A stretch of DNA of 52,549 nt from an uncultured Prevotella sp. (lineage in GTDB: Bacteria; Bacteroidota; Bacteroidia; Bacteroidales; Bacteroidaceae), in assembly GCA_900316015.1 (NCBI GenBank), contig ONBG01000020.1, forward strand, positions 1-52,549. The letters run 5' to 3'. Shown one piece after another: positions 40,198 to 50,577 of this stretch. The position numbers and the translations under genes are program-made. The notes under the pieces were generated by a model, which was not told where the DNA came from, did no database searches, and worked only from the letters and a program-made list of their open reading frames with translations. The number at the start of each line of letters is the position of its first letter. Within the stretch, counting starts at the first letter, position 1.

Positions 40198-41139
40198 TTA
40201 GAACAACTTGGCAGGATAAACACCCTCATCTACCAAGTGCTGGATCTTATCAACGACGCTCTGGCGGTCGGCAGCATAAGTGACACCAAACCACTTGCTG
40301 GTTGTATCCAACACCTTGACGCTGGATGTCTTATCGTTGATGAGCTTGTTCACCATCAGAGGAATAAAATACTCAGCTTTCAGGTTTGTGATGTTCTTGG
40401 GATCAGAAAGGAACTCCTTGAAATATTCCTCACTATGAACAAAGTAATCAGGCGTAAAGCCCCACATGTTCATAGAAACCGGAGTATTATCAGCCACAGC
40501 ATTCCATTTCCCATTCTCATCCTTATAGCGCACTGGCTCGTTGGCAGCACCTGCATGGGAACCATCTGCCTCGCAGCGAACGATCTCTGTGCGCTCCACG
40601 ACAGTTGTCAGGTGATCATTCTCATCCTTCGAGCAGATACCACGAGCCACCGTACCATTCTCACTTAAGGTGTTTCCGATGCGGAAGCCCACCATTGCAT
40701 ATTGGTCTTTGCTGCCCTCAGGGAGGTCGGCGAGGAACTTGCCAATCACCATAAAGGCATCCCGGTTATAGAAATCATCACAATTGATGACACAGAATGG
40801 CTCATGGATAACATTCTTGGCCATCAATACGGCATGGTTCGTGCCCCAAGGCTTAACCCGACCTTCTGGAACCGAGAAGCCTTCTGGCAGGTCATCCAAT
40901 GCCTGGAAGCAAAGTTCTGCAGGGATATGGCCCTCATATTTTGATAAGATCTTCTCTCGGAAATCCTGCTCGAAATCCTTACGGATCACGAAAACGATCT
41001 TCCCGAAGCCAGCTTTGATAGCATCATATATGGAATAATCCATAATCGTCTCACCATTTGGGCCCAGGCCGTCCAATTGTTTCAAGCCCCCGTAGCGGCT
41101 ACCCATTCCCGCTGCAAGAAGTAATAATGTAGGTTTCAT
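40198..41139 (-). CDS. Sugar-phosphate nucleotidyltransferase-like protein
   Basis: 313 residues with the nucleotidyltransferase signature LLLAAGMGSRYGGLKQLD (6-23) and a metal-binding INCDDFYNRDA motif. The middle part (KPWGTNHAVLMAKNV) and the long C-terminal extension distinguish it from GalU and RmlA. Family members are common in Bacteroidetes, often next to sugar-kinase-like genes, which is not the case here. It probably makes an NDP-sugar; the sugar is unknown. It has its own promoter and terminator. Confidence 0.85.
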   Translation of the reverse strand: MKPTLLLLAAGMGSRYGGLKQLDGLGPNGETIMDYSIYDAIKAGFGKIVFVIRKDFEQDFREKILSKYEGHIPAELCFQALDDLPEGFSVPEGRVKPWGTNHAVLMAKNVIHEPFCVINCDDFYNRDAFMVIGKFLADLPEGSKDQYAMVGFRIGNTLSENGTVARGICSKDENDHLTTVVERTEIVRCEADGSHAGAANEPVRYKDENGKWNAVADNTPVSMNMWGFTPDYFVHSEEYFKEFLSDPKNITNLKAEYFIPLMVNKLINDKTSSVKVLDTTSKWFGVTYAADRQSVVDKIQHLVDEGVYPAKLF

Positions 41140-41176
41140 AACAATTTATATTTAATTGATTAGCAATTTATACCTG

Positions 41177-41184
41177 CAAAGGTA
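41177..41184 (-). promoter_or_regulatory. -7 promoter box of the nucleotidyltransferase gene
   Basis: TACCTTTG followed by C on the minus strand, 37 bp before the start codon. Confidence 0.6.
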
Positions 41185-41259
41185 ACCCTTTTTCATGACA
41201 AATGACCCGTTCGCATCAATAAATTAGAAGAGAATGCGCGTATTTTAATTGTTTTTTAA

Positions 41260-43563
41260 TCAGAAAGGATATCCGATGGCAAGATGGATGCTTTGTCCAT
41301 CCTTAAATTTTCCAATATTATAAAACCCACTCTTGTAGGGAACATGCAAGCCTACGCCCCAGTCCAGTCGGATCACGAAATAGTCAAGGTCATACCGAAT
41401 CCCCACGCCTGTACCTAATGCCATCTCTTTCAGGAGATGCCGCATCTCAAACTTAGACCCCTCCCGGTAATTATCATCATGGATAGCCCAAATATTTCCG
41501 GCATCCAAGAAAATAGCTCCATACAGATTTCCAAAAAGCCGAGGGCGATATTCCAGATTACCAACGACCTTGATGTCACCCGTCTGATCCAAATAGGACA
41601 TGCCCTTGGAATCCGTATGGTAACTGCCAGGTCCCAAACTCCTCACCGTAAAAGCACGGATGCTATTGGCGCCACCCACATAGAACTGTTCGCTATAGGG
41701 CGCAGCAAGGGAATTGCCATAAGACCAGATCACCCCACCGGCAGCATGTGCCACAAAGGAGCTATGCTCTCCGATTGCCCAAGATTTGGAAAAGTCGGTC
41801 TCTAACTTAACAAATTGAGCATAAGGATTCTTGAACATCTTCTTTCCTGACTGCCCCCATTTCTTCCCAGCAGCCATATATCCCAAGGAGATAAGATTGG
41901 AAGCCTCGCTGATGACAAAGTTCCAATAGATCGGATTCTTATATGTCGCCGGACTGGTATATGTATAGCTATACCGCATCTTAGGGACGAATTGGTCTTC
42001 CATGGCACGAAGCAAGTACGGGTTCTCTGACATAATGACCTGAAAGGTATCTGTCGTATGCTTCATATATTCATAAGACAAGACCAAAGGACTCAACTCA
42101 TGGACACTGTTCGCAGACGACTGGAAGCGATAAGTGAATTCTCCAGAAACGACATGACGCTTGAAATACTTTCTTCTGTTCAGGACATCGGAAGAAACTT
42201 TCAATATCGTAGAGGGCGTTGTGAACCAAGGATGCCGATCATGAAAGGGCAGAAGCAACCGTGGGAGCTCCAAGGAAGCACTGGCTCCATACTCATAAGA
42301 ATGGATTTTTGAACCATCATTGTCATCCCCATGACTTGTCTGCCATTCATACATCCCGTTTAACTTGACATCCAACTTCTCTCCCCCACGGAAAGCATTC
42401 CTTTTGGTAAGGCCGACAACGACCTCAGGACCTAAACTTCCACTGGTCTTGCCTTTCATATTGGTTTCAACATAAAAGTCATAGGGCTTGTCTAAGATAC
42501 AGTTTAACGCCAAATCCAACGTGTCGCCATTCTGCGTACTGTCCTTAGGAGTATATTTAAAATCCACCATCGTGAACAATCCCATGCTTGACAGCTTGTC
42601 AGCAGACTGGAGATAATCCTGATAACGGTAAGGACTACCTGGATGGACCTTAACGTTTTTCAGGATTACATGCGGTCGGATTGGGGGCCGTTTCCCATGA
42701 AAAGAAACCGTCACTCCCCCTCTTGTGACAGTATCACGAAGCGGTTCCATGAACGACTTTCTCAATTGAAGTCCCACCTTCCCGATATACCACTTATGCT
42801 GCGCACTCTCAGGAATGCCATCAGCCATTTGGAAATGCAACAAAGCCTTGCCAGGCACAGTAACGGTATCTGCGAAATAAGAAGCATATCCATTCTGGTA
42901 ATAATAATAGCCATGGTTACGGAACAGATTGGTCAAACGGGTCCTTTCCGCCTCCAATGCATTGACATCAAAGGGATCCCCATTCTTGATCTTAGCATTT
43001 CGACGAGAGACCTGTATCAGGCTGTCCGCGCTCGCCGGGAAGTTAATATAAGCCAAGGAATCTATCTGGAAGAGATGCCCCATGTTAACGGTGTATCCAA
43101 TTTTCGACTCCTTGGGATTCCGCTGCTTGATTTCTTGGTAAGAGACCTTCCCCCTGAAATAGCCATGTGCGATCAGGACCTGTTGGGCGACAGAAGCCCT
43201 CAGCTCTGGATTTACCCAACTCATCAGCACTGGCTTTTTCCCAAAGCTCTTTGCCATCCATTTACCCAAGCCGCCCTTGGAATCCGAAAAGGCATTGTAA
43301 ATCCAAAGTGCGTAGGGGAACGGCGTACGATAATAGCTACTGCCAAAAAGAGCACCATTCGGAGCTGCCGCCAAGGCAGCCTCGATCTCCTCTTGGGTAG
43401 CCACGGCATGTTCATTACGTTCATAATTCTCATACTTGATCTTTTCCATACCAATGTACAGGCGATCCCCTTCCGGTACCTTGCTCGTGGAAGAACACGC
43501 ACACAGCAGGACAATCGCAATGACAGATGCCGAATAGGAATAGAACTTATTTCTTATACTCAT
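41260..43563 (-). CDS. tamL: TamL: BamA/TamA-family outer-membrane lipoprotein
   Basis: 767 residues. Lipobox LLCAC (Cys23) after a short signal peptide shows the lipoprotein form found in Bacteroidetes. POTRA-like segments occupy the first half. The C-terminal 16-strand Omp85 barrel includes the GPGSYHTDSKG region and the VRLDWGVGLHVPY strand, and the chain ends in the aromatic HLAIGYPF. With TamB it inserts or exports proteins or lipids at the outer membrane. Starts inside the 3' end of tamB (17-base overlap). Confidence 0.9.
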   Translation of the reverse strand: MSIRNKFYSYSASVIAIVLLCACSSTSKVPEGDRLYIGMEKIKYENYERNEHAVATQEEIEAALAAAPNGALFGSSYYRTPFPYALWIYNAFSDSKGGLGKWMAKSFGKKPVLMSWVNPELRASVAQQVLIAHGYFRGKVSYQEIKQRNPKESKIGYTVNMGHLFQIDSLAYINFPASADSLIQVSRRNAKIKNGDPFDVNALEAERTRLTNLFRNHGYYYYQNGYASYFADTVTVPGKALLHFQMADGIPESAQHKWYIGKVGLQLRKSFMEPLRDTVTRGGVTVSFHGKRPPIRPHVILKNVKVHPGSPYRYQDYLQSADKLSSMGLFTMVDFKYTPKDSTQNGDTLDLALNCILDKPYDFYVETNMKGKTSGSLGPEVVVGLTKRNAFRGGEKLDVKLNGMYEWQTSHGDDNDGSKIHSYEYGASASLELPRLLLPFHDRHPWFTTPSTILKVSSDVLNRRKYFKRHVVSGEFTYRFQSSANSVHELSPLVLSYEYMKHTTDTFQVIMSENPYLLRAMEDQFVPKMRYSYTYTSPATYKNPIYWNFVISEASNLISLGYMAAGKKWGQSGKKMFKNPYAQFVKLETDFSKSWAIGEHSSFVAHAAGGVIWSYGNSLAAPYSEQFYVGGANSIRAFTVRSLGPGSYHTDSKGMSYLDQTGDIKVVGNLEYRPRLFGNLYGAIFLDAGNIWAIHDDNYREGSKFEMRHLLKEMALGTGVGIRYDLDYFVIRLDWGVGLHVPYKSGFYNIGKFKDGQSIHLAIGYPF

Positions 43564-46500
43564 GATTCGTAATTTTTATAGAATCACCCATAGATGCTGG
43601 GGGCACTGTTTGTGAGTCATTCCCAAACCTGAACAGATCTTTAAAATGCTGCAGTTTGCGCCTCCACAAGAAACCTGCGCCAAACTCGCTCACGTATCCC
43701 TCAAGCCAGTCATAGCTGTCACGTTCATAGAAGAGCTTGAGATATTTATTGGATGCCTGACTCATGCGGTACTCAAAGGTGACATTATCAAAGAATGACT
43801 GATCCTGCGACGAGACATCATTGCCTGTTGACACCTTTCCTCCCACGACTATGCGTAGCCTATTATTCCAAAAACGCTTGGCGAACTTAAAGGAATAATC
43901 AGTGTGCATGATGCCATTCACATCCGTTGTATTGTCCAACCCGAAGCTGATATCCAAGGTCTTTAAGGCATTCCCAGAGATATTATTGATCTGGTTCTGC
44001 AAGAACGAGCTCAAAGCACTGTTCAACGTAAAGCCACTGGTATTGCCATCAGCCAAATACATTCCAGTAGTCAGCATGGTAACAGCAAGCTTTCCTCTAT
44101 CTTCTACCGACATTGTTTGAAGTTCATTATGCAGAGACAAATCCTCCGGGGCATCGATAACAAACTGCAAACCCATATCTTTCAGGGTTTTCGTGATCAC
44201 CACGCCACAATCGAAGGTCACGGATCTACTTGCCCCACCGTCACCTGAAACAGGTGCCTTTGTCCTTTCTGTTGCCGTAATATTCAGCCGAGGATTGTAA
44301 GGGTCGCCCGTAAACTCAATATAGCTACCATCCTGGATTGTAAAGGTTTTCAATGGAATGACAGGCAGGGAATACTTCATCTCGCCATTGCTTAAAGTAT
44401 ATTTGCCTGTCAGGCGAAGCTCGTCTATCGGATTATATTGCAACCTCAAGTTCCCTCCCCCGATCAAGTCCACATAATTGGACCTATCGCTGTTCAAGGA
44501 ACAAAAGATGTGGGCACTCTCGTCAATACCAATTTGCATGTCCATGTCAAGCCCATCCAACTCAGGACGCTTCGCAACTTCTGCCGTAGAATCACTAAAG
44601 CTGGTGAACTCCACTAATCCATCGAGTCGGTTATCCGTAGACAATGGAGAGTCTCGGAGCACATAGGTCATATCGGTTGCCCCTAAGACATCTAATTTTC
44701 CTCTCATTTTCAAGGCAGAAACAGGACCTTGTATGATGCCGAAATAATCGACATACGCCTTTCCATATGCTTCTGAGCGTAAATTCTCTTTGGAATCAAT
44801 CAGCTCATAATTCTTTGCCCTCATCTTAACATCCAAATACATGTTATCCAAATGAGAAAAATCTAAATAGCCATATATATCCAAAGGACTGTCATTATGA
44901 GCATACATGGAGAAGTTCTCGAAGAGAAGATGGCTTCCCACGATACGGACCGGGTCATTATCAAAACGCAGTTCCACACCGTAAGGCATACTAAAGAGGT
45001 ATGCAGAATCTAAGTAAACCTCGCCATCTACCTGAGGAGCTGACAAAGGTCCCTTAACTGTTAGATTTCCTTCCCCATATCCTTTCAATCCAATGATTTG
45101 CTTGGGGATCAATCCATTGATCAACGACAGAGGAGTACGATCCATGCCGAGCGTCGCATCAAGATACCCACCGCCAGACGATTGATAAGTACCCTTGAGC
45201 GTAGCCACTTCCACGCCACTACTTGTCAACATCCCATCTACATAATGGGAGCCGTCTGCTTTCGGCATATAAACGAACTCCGTCCCAATATCTCCCATGG
45301 GACAATGTTCGTAAACCATGTTATCTACCGATAGGTCGGATGATATGGAGGTTTGTTCTTTCGTTTGGATCAGGTGGAAGTCACCATTCATGGTACCAGA
45401 TATCTGTGGGGTATACGGAAGTACGCTCATTACTTTTTCCAGATCAAACTGATTTAGCGTGAAGGTAATGTCTTGCATAGCTTCCTTATTACTATCATTT
45501 GTATACACCATCACTCCCGTACCATCATTCGCTTTTAACTTGATCTGGGCTGATACCCGTCTGTCATCCTCTAAGAAAACATAATTATCATCATTGACAT
45601 GAAATGTTTTATAACCTAAGACCGGGTCATCTCCTACGAACCTAAAGCGAAGTCCATGAGGCTCTAAATGGCCTGCAATACCCAACCCTATTCCCAATTT
45701 ATCCTTTCCATCATAGATCTTAGTGGAAAGGTTAACCCCATTTGAGGACAGTCCCCCATCAAACAAGGCATTAAAGGTATATTGAGGATTATCTTGATTG
45801 TTTCGGATTTGTCCACTATATGTCATCTGGTTTTTATCCGAACGTAGATTTATCTTTACAGTATCCAACAAGACGCTGTCCACGACAAGGGAAGTAATCT
45901 CCATTTTCCCATTCAGGCCATTGAGCGGAGATGATGTCATGTTCATATAGACATCATGGGCCTCTATTCCAAAATTCTTATGCAATAGATCCATGAAGAA
46001 ATTATCTTTGCCACTGGTCAGATAGATGCGCGCCAAGGGCAACCGCTTACGCAGCTGTATCTGATCAATCGTTCGGTTGTTGATCTGTGCCTTGATGGCA
46101 GCTAACAGCCTGTTGCCGGTCTGTAGCAATTTCCTATAACCGCCTTTCGCATCCATATTCAAGTGGAAATCGCCACAGTTAGCAATTGCATGGGTTGTAT
46201 CCCGACTGGTAATGACGTCTAAATCAATATCATCTGGACGATACAATTTCTCTTTATCTTGAATGGCCATATCGCCCACATTGCCATTGACTTGGAAATA
46301 GTCGCGCAAGTCACTCGTGATATCCAACTTCCCACACCCCGAAGCAATCATAGGCTGGTCGGTGATCCGGAGATGATATAAGTCAGCCTTGCTTAAATCG
46401 CAAACGACGGTAGCCTGTAGCCTTCGCTTGCCTGTCAGGGCATCAAGTGTCATCACGCCTTTCAGAAGGGGATTATGGCTATCTACGAAAGCATGGACAA

Positions 46501-48184
46501 CGCCACGACGGATTGAAGCTGTTGCATGGATATGGCTAAGATCATATCCTTGATAATGAAAGTTCCCAATATTGGCTTTTGCATGAAGATAGGTACTTGG
46601 AGCTAAGAAATCTGTACCAACCCCCTTTGCATCAATATACCCAGTAAAAGGATTCAATCCTTTTCGAGGAAGAAAGTGTTGCAACGGGAAATGATTCGCC
46701 GATAACTTGGCGACATATGCCATACGCTTAGAGTCAAGTGATGCCATTCCACGAATATTGCCGCCTCCCTCCTGTACCACGAACTTAGCTCCATATTTAG
46801 ATCCGTCCATATCAAAAATACCCTTAAGATTAATTCCAGAAGGAATTCGAACGAGTTCTGACATGTCCTTGCTTAGGAATGAAGTGACAAAATCCAAATT
46901 GTAAGTTTGTGCACCAACGTTCACATGGGCACGAAGATGCTTAAGGTCCGAAAGATTTTCAGCATGCCCTGTCGCTTTCAGCCTGAATGCCGTTGGCAAA
47001 GAAACCGAAAGCCCGGTAAAGTGGACCCTGTTCATATTTCCATTTACAACCCCATCTACTTTTAGTGGATAATTGGGATACTTCTTCATAAAAAGCGGTG
47101 GCATTCCCCCCAAGAACCTTAATAGGTCTTGCTTGCCAAAAGATCCATGGACAATGGCCTTCAAATGCCCAGGATTTCGGTCGGCAAAAGTATTCAAGTC
47201 GAAATCCACTCGCGCTGTCAAATTCGATTCTGGCGTCCGAATGCTGAGTGCTGGCAATATCAACTTTGTTGAATCCAAGGAAACCGGACCCGTTAAATTT
47301 GAGACTTCAATACCTGACTTTTCTACAAAACCACAAGTCCTTAACTTGAATGAGAGTTTCGGCTTGCAATAAAAGAAAGAATCTACTCCCAAGACAATTC
47401 TGCTCAAGGCGATGTGATTCAAGTCCAATCCTTTTGAACGAGTCTTGAAATGATTGTCATAAGCCAGTTGCCCTTGTTGCCAATCAACTCTATTAACACG
47501 ATAGATACCTTTATATAGATCAAAAAATCCATGCTCTGCAGCAAACTTATCCAAATAGGCATAGACCTGAAGCGTATCTCCCGGCATATGAACCGTTACC
47601 GCCGTCTTTTTAAGATCCAGTCCATTGACATAAATTTTCCAGAAATTTTCTTTCTTAGATGTATCCGGAGGGACCGTATCACTTAATTGAATATCCAACC
47701 GTGCGTCTGCCAGATGACTCTTGTTCACCTTTAGGATCTCTTTTCCCAAATCGATTCCATGGCTTTGGACCTGAAGAGCGCCTACAAAACCTTTAATTCG
47801 TGCCTGATGGATAAAATGAGTCGTGTTCACTTTCATGTCACGAAATAAAAGTTCATCCACTTCAATATTCTTTGTGAACAAAGGCAATAATTGCACATTT
47901 GCTACCAACTTACGTATATTGGCAACCGTATCTTTCACTTGTGGTAAGGAGTCATTCTGTTGGAGAACTCGGACTTCTTCCATCCCCAAATTAAGGGGAA
48001 AGACCAAATGTACATGCCCAATGGATATTTCCATACCTGTTTTCTCTGATGCATACGCAGTAACTTGCTTTATTGCCCAATTCTGAAAAGGAGGGAAATA
48101 AAGCAACAAAGCACATACAGCGAAAAGTAGAACAGGCGTTAATAAAACAATACCGCCCCACTTAACAAGCTTTTTCATACGCAT
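43547..48184 (-). CDS. tamB: TamB-like translocation and assembly protein
   Basis: 1545 residues. One N-terminal membrane anchor (about residues 9-31, VKWGGIVLLTPVLLFAVCALLLYF), then a very long series of short beta-strands typical of the AsmA/TamB hydrophobic-groove fold spanning the periplasm, and a C-terminal DUF490 domain (from about 1150) ending near residue 1500. TamB-type proteins bridge inner and outer membranes and move phospholipids or help insert barrels. It precedes and overlaps tamL, the standard pair. Confidence 0.9.
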   Translation of the reverse strand: MRMKKLVKWGGIVLLTPVLLFAVCALLLYFPPFQNWAIKQVTAYASEKTGMEISIGHVHLVFPLNLGMEEVRVLQQNDSLPQVKDTVANIRKLVANVQLLPLFTKNIEVDELLFRDMKVNTTHFIHQARIKGFVGALQVQSHGIDLGKEILKVNKSHLADARLDIQLSDTVPPDTSKKENFWKIYVNGLDLKKTAVTVHMPGDTLQVYAYLDKFAAEHGFFDLYKGIYRVNRVDWQQGQLAYDNHFKTRSKGLDLNHIALSRIVLGVDSFFYCKPKLSFKLRTCGFVEKSGIEVSNLTGPVSLDSTKLILPALSIRTPESNLTARVDFDLNTFADRNPGHLKAIVHGSFGKQDLLRFLGGMPPLFMKKYPNYPLKVDGVVNGNMNRVHFTGLSVSLPTAFRLKATGHAENLSDLKHLRAHVNVGAQTYNLDFVTSFLSKDMSELVRIPSGINLKGIFDMDGSKYGAKFVVQEGGGNIRGMASLDSKRMAYVAKLSANHFPLQHFLPRKGLNPFTGYIDAKGVGTDFLAPSTYLHAKANIGNFHYQGYDLSHIHATASIRRGVVHAFVDSHNPLLKGVMTLDALTGKRRLQATVVCDLSKADLYHLRITDQPMIASGCGKLDITSDLRDYFQVNGNVGDMAIQDKEKLYRPDDIDLDVITSRDTTHAIANCGDFHLNMDAKGGYRKLLQTGNRLLAAIKAQINNRTIDQIQLRKRLPLARIYLTSGKDNFFMDLLHKNFGIEAHDVYMNMTSSPLNGLNGKMEITSLVVDSVLLDTVKINLRSDKNQMTYSGQIRNNQDNPQYTFNALFDGGLSSNGVNLSTKIYDGKDKLGIGLGIAGHLEPHGLRFRFVGDDPVLGYKTFHVNDDNYVFLEDDRRVSAQIKLKANDGTGVMVYTNDSNKEAMQDITFTLNQFDLEKVMSVLPYTPQISGTMNGDFHLIQTKEQTSISSDLSVDNMVYEHCPMGDIGTEFVYMPKADGSHYVDGMLTSSGVEVATLKGTYQSSGGGYLDATLGMDRTPLSLINGLIPKQIIGLKGYGEGNLTVKGPLSAPQVDGEVYLDSAYLFSMPYGVELRFDNDPVRIVGSHLLFENFSMYAHNDSPLDIYGYLDFSHLDNMYLDVKMRAKNYELIDSKENLRSEAYGKAYVDYFGIIQGPVSALKMRGKLDVLGATDMTYVLRDSPLSTDNRLDGLVEFTSFSDSTAEVAKRPELDGLDMDMQIGIDESAHIFCSLNSDRSNYVDLIGGGNLRLQYNPIDELRLTGKYTLSNGEMKYSLPVIPLKTFTIQDGSYIEFTGDPYNPRLNITATERTKAPVSGDGGASRSVTFDCGVVITKTLKDMGLQFVIDAPEDLSLHNELQTMSVEDRGKLAVTMLTTGMYLADGNTSGFTLNSALSSFLQNQINNISGNALKTLDISFGLDNTTDVNGIMHTDYSFKFAKRFWNNRLRIVVGGKVSTGNDVSSQDQSFFDNVTFEYRMSQASNKYLKLFYERDSYDWLEGYVSEFGAGFLWRRKLQHFKDLFRFGNDSQTVPPASMGDSIKITNHEYKK

Positions 48185-48216
48185 CCGAAGGATTCAACCA
48201 CGTGTTCTGGTTGTTT

Positions 48217-48237
48217 ATTGCTTGCAAAGTAAGCAAT
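48217..48237. repeat. Small perfect inverted repeat upstream of tamB
   Basis: attgctt (48217-48223) and aagcaat (48231-48237), 7-base loop, 33 bp before the tamB start codon. No T tract on the minus strand after it, so an operator is as likely as a hairpin. Confidence 0.4.
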
Positions 48238-48285
48238 TTTTCGTGAATAAAATGAGATTTAGGTACTAAAAATGTTCTATTTTCC

Positions 48286-48966
48286 TTATTTTTTTATTGT
48301 TTCCACGATCTCTTTCCATAATCTGTCTTCTGGCACAGGAGCTGTCACATGAACGACTTCCTTGGAAACAGGATGGATAAACGTTACATCATGAGACAAT
48401 AGAGAAATACTTCCATCCGGGTTTGAACGTCTTGCCCCGTATTTTAAATCACCCTTGATGGGGCATCCAATTTGGGCTAACTGACATCGAATCTGGTGAT
48501 GCCGCCCTGTCATCAGGTGCACTTCCAATAACGTATAGTGATCACTCTGACCTATGACGCGATAGGTAAGCATAGCTTTCTTCGAGTTAGGCACTTCATG
48601 ATCATAAGCATAACTTTTGTTTTGCTTTTCATTCCGCACGAGCCAATCAGTCAACGTGCCCTCCAACTTGGGTGGATGATTCTGGGTAATTGCCCAATAC
48701 GTTTTCTGAATATCCCCATCACGAAACATTTTATTAAGCCTTGTCAAAGCCTTAGACGTCTTGGCAAAAACTACCAAGCCAGAAACTGGACGGTCAAGGC
48801 GATGTACCACGCCCAGGAAAACATTCCCGGGCTTGTGGTACTTCGTCTTTATATAATCCTTCACGGTCTCCGACAATGGAACATCTCCGGTTTTGTCCCC
48901 TTGCACGATTTCTCCACTGTCTTTAGAGACAATGATAAGATGGTTATCCTCGTAAACGACTAACAT
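48286..48966 (-). CDS. RluA-family pseudouridine synthase
   Basis: 226 residues. The catalytic motif is HRLDRPVSGLVVFAKT with the conserved Asp, followed by RHHQIRCQLAQIGCPIKGDLKYG. No S4 domain is present, which matches the short RluA/TruC-like subgroup. It isomerises uridine in rRNA or tRNA; the site cannot be assigned. It is three bases after the fabG stop and the last gene of the tetR-fabG-rluA operon. Confidence 0.9.
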   Translation of the reverse strand: MLVVYEDNHLIIVSKDSGEIVQGDKTGDVPLSETVKDYIKTKYHKPGNVFLGVVHRLDRPVSGLVVFAKTSKALTRLNKMFRDGDIQKTYWAITQNHPPKLEGTLTDWLVRNEKQNKSYAYDHEVPNSKKAMLTYRVIGQSDHYTLLEVHLMTGRHHQIRCQLAQIGCPIKGDLKYGARRSNPDGSISLLSHDVTFIHPVSKEVVHVTAPVPEDRLWKEIVETIKK

Positions 48967-48969
48967 CTA

Positions 48970-49722
48970 TTACATATTCATTCCACCATCAACTTGGATC
49001 ACCTGACCACTTACATAGCTTGAAAGATCTGATGCCAGATATAATGCAGTATTAGCGATATCATCCACAGTTCCTCCACGACGCAATGGAATTCTGTTAA
49101 TCCACTGCTTACGAATATCTTCAGGCAAAGCCTGCGTCATTGCCGTATCAATGAACCCTGGAGCAATTGCATTCGCCCGAATTCCCTTAGGTCCCATTTC
49201 CTGACCAATACTCTTAGCCAAAGCGATCAAGCCAGCCTTTGAAGCAGCATAATTGCACTGACCAGCATTTCCATGGACGCCCACAACAGATGCCATATTG
49301 ATAATTGAGCCTTTACGCTGACGCATCATGACAGGAATGCAAGCATGAATAAAATTAAAAGCACTCTTCAAATTGACTGCAATCACAGCATCCCACTGTT
49401 GTTCTGTCATCCGAAGCATAAGACCATCTTTCGTGATGCCAGCATTGTTGACAAGGATATCTATGCTCCCAAACTCATCCTTTACCTTTTTTACGACCTC
49501 TTCTGTCTGTGCAAAATCTGCAGCATTGCTGGCATAGCCTTTACATTTCACGCCCAAAGCTACAATTTCTTTTTCCGTAGCAAGCCCTCCATGCTCTTCA
49601 TCTATAAAGAGATCTGTAAAGGCGATATTAGCTCCTTCAGACGCAAACTTCAATGCAATAGCTTTACCAATACCACGTGCAGCACCTGTAATAAGGGCCG
49701 TTTTACCACTTAAAATTCCCAT
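48970..49722 (-). CDS. fabG: 3-oxoacyl-ACP reductase
   Basis: 250 residues, classical short-chain dehydrogenase. Cofactor loop TGAARGIGKA, NNAG motif, catalytic Ser in NMASVVGVHG and YAASKAG. FabG reduces 3-oxoacyl-ACP with NADPH in fatty-acid elongation. The motif CNYAASKAGLIALAKSIGQEMGPKGIRANAIAPGFI is typical of true FabG. It follows the TetR regulator gene by 43 bp and is followed by the pseudouridine synthase. Confidence 0.92.
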   Translation of the reverse strand: MGILSGKTALITGAARGIGKAIALKFASEGANIAFTDLFIDEEHGGLATEKEIVALGVKCKGYASNAADFAQTEEVVKKVKDEFGSIDILVNNAGITKDGLMLRMTEQQWDAVIAVNLKSAFNFIHACIPVMMRQRKGSIINMASVVGVHGNAGQCNYAASKAGLIALAKSIGQEMGPKGIRANAIAPGFIDTAMTQALPEDIRKQWINRIPLRRGGTVDDIANTALYLASDLSSYVSGQVIQVDGGMNM

Positions 49723-49765
49723 GTTCTAATATGATTTAAATTTATGTATGATTTTCTAATTTCAT

Positions 49766-50362
49766 TCACATCTTACTCGTGCTTTTTCCTAAAGCGCCAT
49801 AAACCACCTTCGCCACAAGAGGCTTGCTGGATTCTGTTGTCAAGCCATGACCCAGTCTTCCATAAATAAACGGAACTTCAAGACCTTTAATACAATAGTG
49901 AGTAATATCCGCTACAAGTTCAACATTATCAATATCAAACTCGCCATCTTCCTTTCCCTCAGCATATACCCTACGGAAAAGTTCTATTTCATCTTCATCG
50001 AAATTCTTACGAACTTTTTCTACCATCCAAATATTACGGAAGAACTCTGCCCTCAGGTTTCCATTTCGGACAACCGTCTCTTTAATCATACTTAAATGGG
50101 TATAAATAAGCTCAATGATTTTATCTTGAGGACGGATCTTCATCGCTGCCACTTCATCAAGCTTGTCAGAGAGACGCTCAAGTTCCGACTCTATTACCGC
50201 AGAATAAACGTCTTCTTTCCTACTAAAATAAGTATATAGAGTGCGACGCCCCTTGCCAGAAGCCACGGCAATATCGTTCATCGTTGTATTGGCGATTCCA
50301 TTTTTGGCGAACAATTGTCTTGCTACGTCTACTAATTTCTGCCTTGTTTTGGATATTGACAT
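49766..50362 (-). CDS. TetR/AcrR-family transcriptional regulator
   Basis: 198 residues from the ATG at 50362, preceded by GGAGG with 10-bp spacing; an ATG at 50386 is less likely. The N-terminal helix-turn-helix (KNGIANTTMNDIAVASGKGRRTLYTYFSRKEDVYSAV) is typical of TetR. The C-terminal ligand domain is helical. Being first in an operon with fabG, it may respond to fatty-acid or acyl signals, which is inference. It has a well-formed promoter upstream. Confidence 0.88.
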   Translation of the reverse strand: MSISKTRQKLVDVARQLFAKNGIANTTMNDIAVASGKGRRTLYTYFSRKEDVYSAVIESELERLSDKLDEVAAMKIRPQDKIIELIYTHLSMIKETVVRNGNLRAEFFRNIWMVEKVRKNFDEDEIELFRRVYAEGKEDGEFDIDNVELVADITHYCIKGLEVPFIYGRLGHGLTTESSKPLVAKVVYGALGKSTSKM

Positions 50363-50411
50363 ATTATTGTTCCTCCATTCTTTCAAAATTGCACAACCAA
50401 GTTTCCATGTG

Positions 50412-50443
50412 CAAAAGTATTACATTTATTTGAAATAAACAAA
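50412..50443 (-). promoter_or_regulatory. Promoter of the tetR-fabG-rluA operon
   Basis: On the minus strand TTTG at 50443-50440 and TACTTTTG at 50419-50412, 20-bp spacing, a near-consensus Bacteroidetes promoter about 50 bp before the ATG. Confidence 0.7.
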
Positions 50444-50510
50444 TTATTTTATTGACAATTCATAAAAATAGGTCTTTGAAGGCTGAAAACAAAAAATATT
50501 ATCCCTAAGA

Positions 50511-50542
50511 TTTGGATATTTCAATAAAAAGCAGTACCTTTG
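50511..50542 (+). promoter_or_regulatory. Promoter of the initiator tRNA gene
   Basis: TTTG at 50511-50514 and TACCTTTG at 50535-50542 with 20-bp spacing, 35 bp before the tRNA. Confidence 0.75.
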
Positions 50543-50577
50543 CACTCGCAATTAAGAGGATAATATAATCCTAACAT

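Noticed and set aside
42643-43572. Plus-strand frame of 309 codons
   Set aside because: Antisense to tamL; composition is that of a shadow frame.
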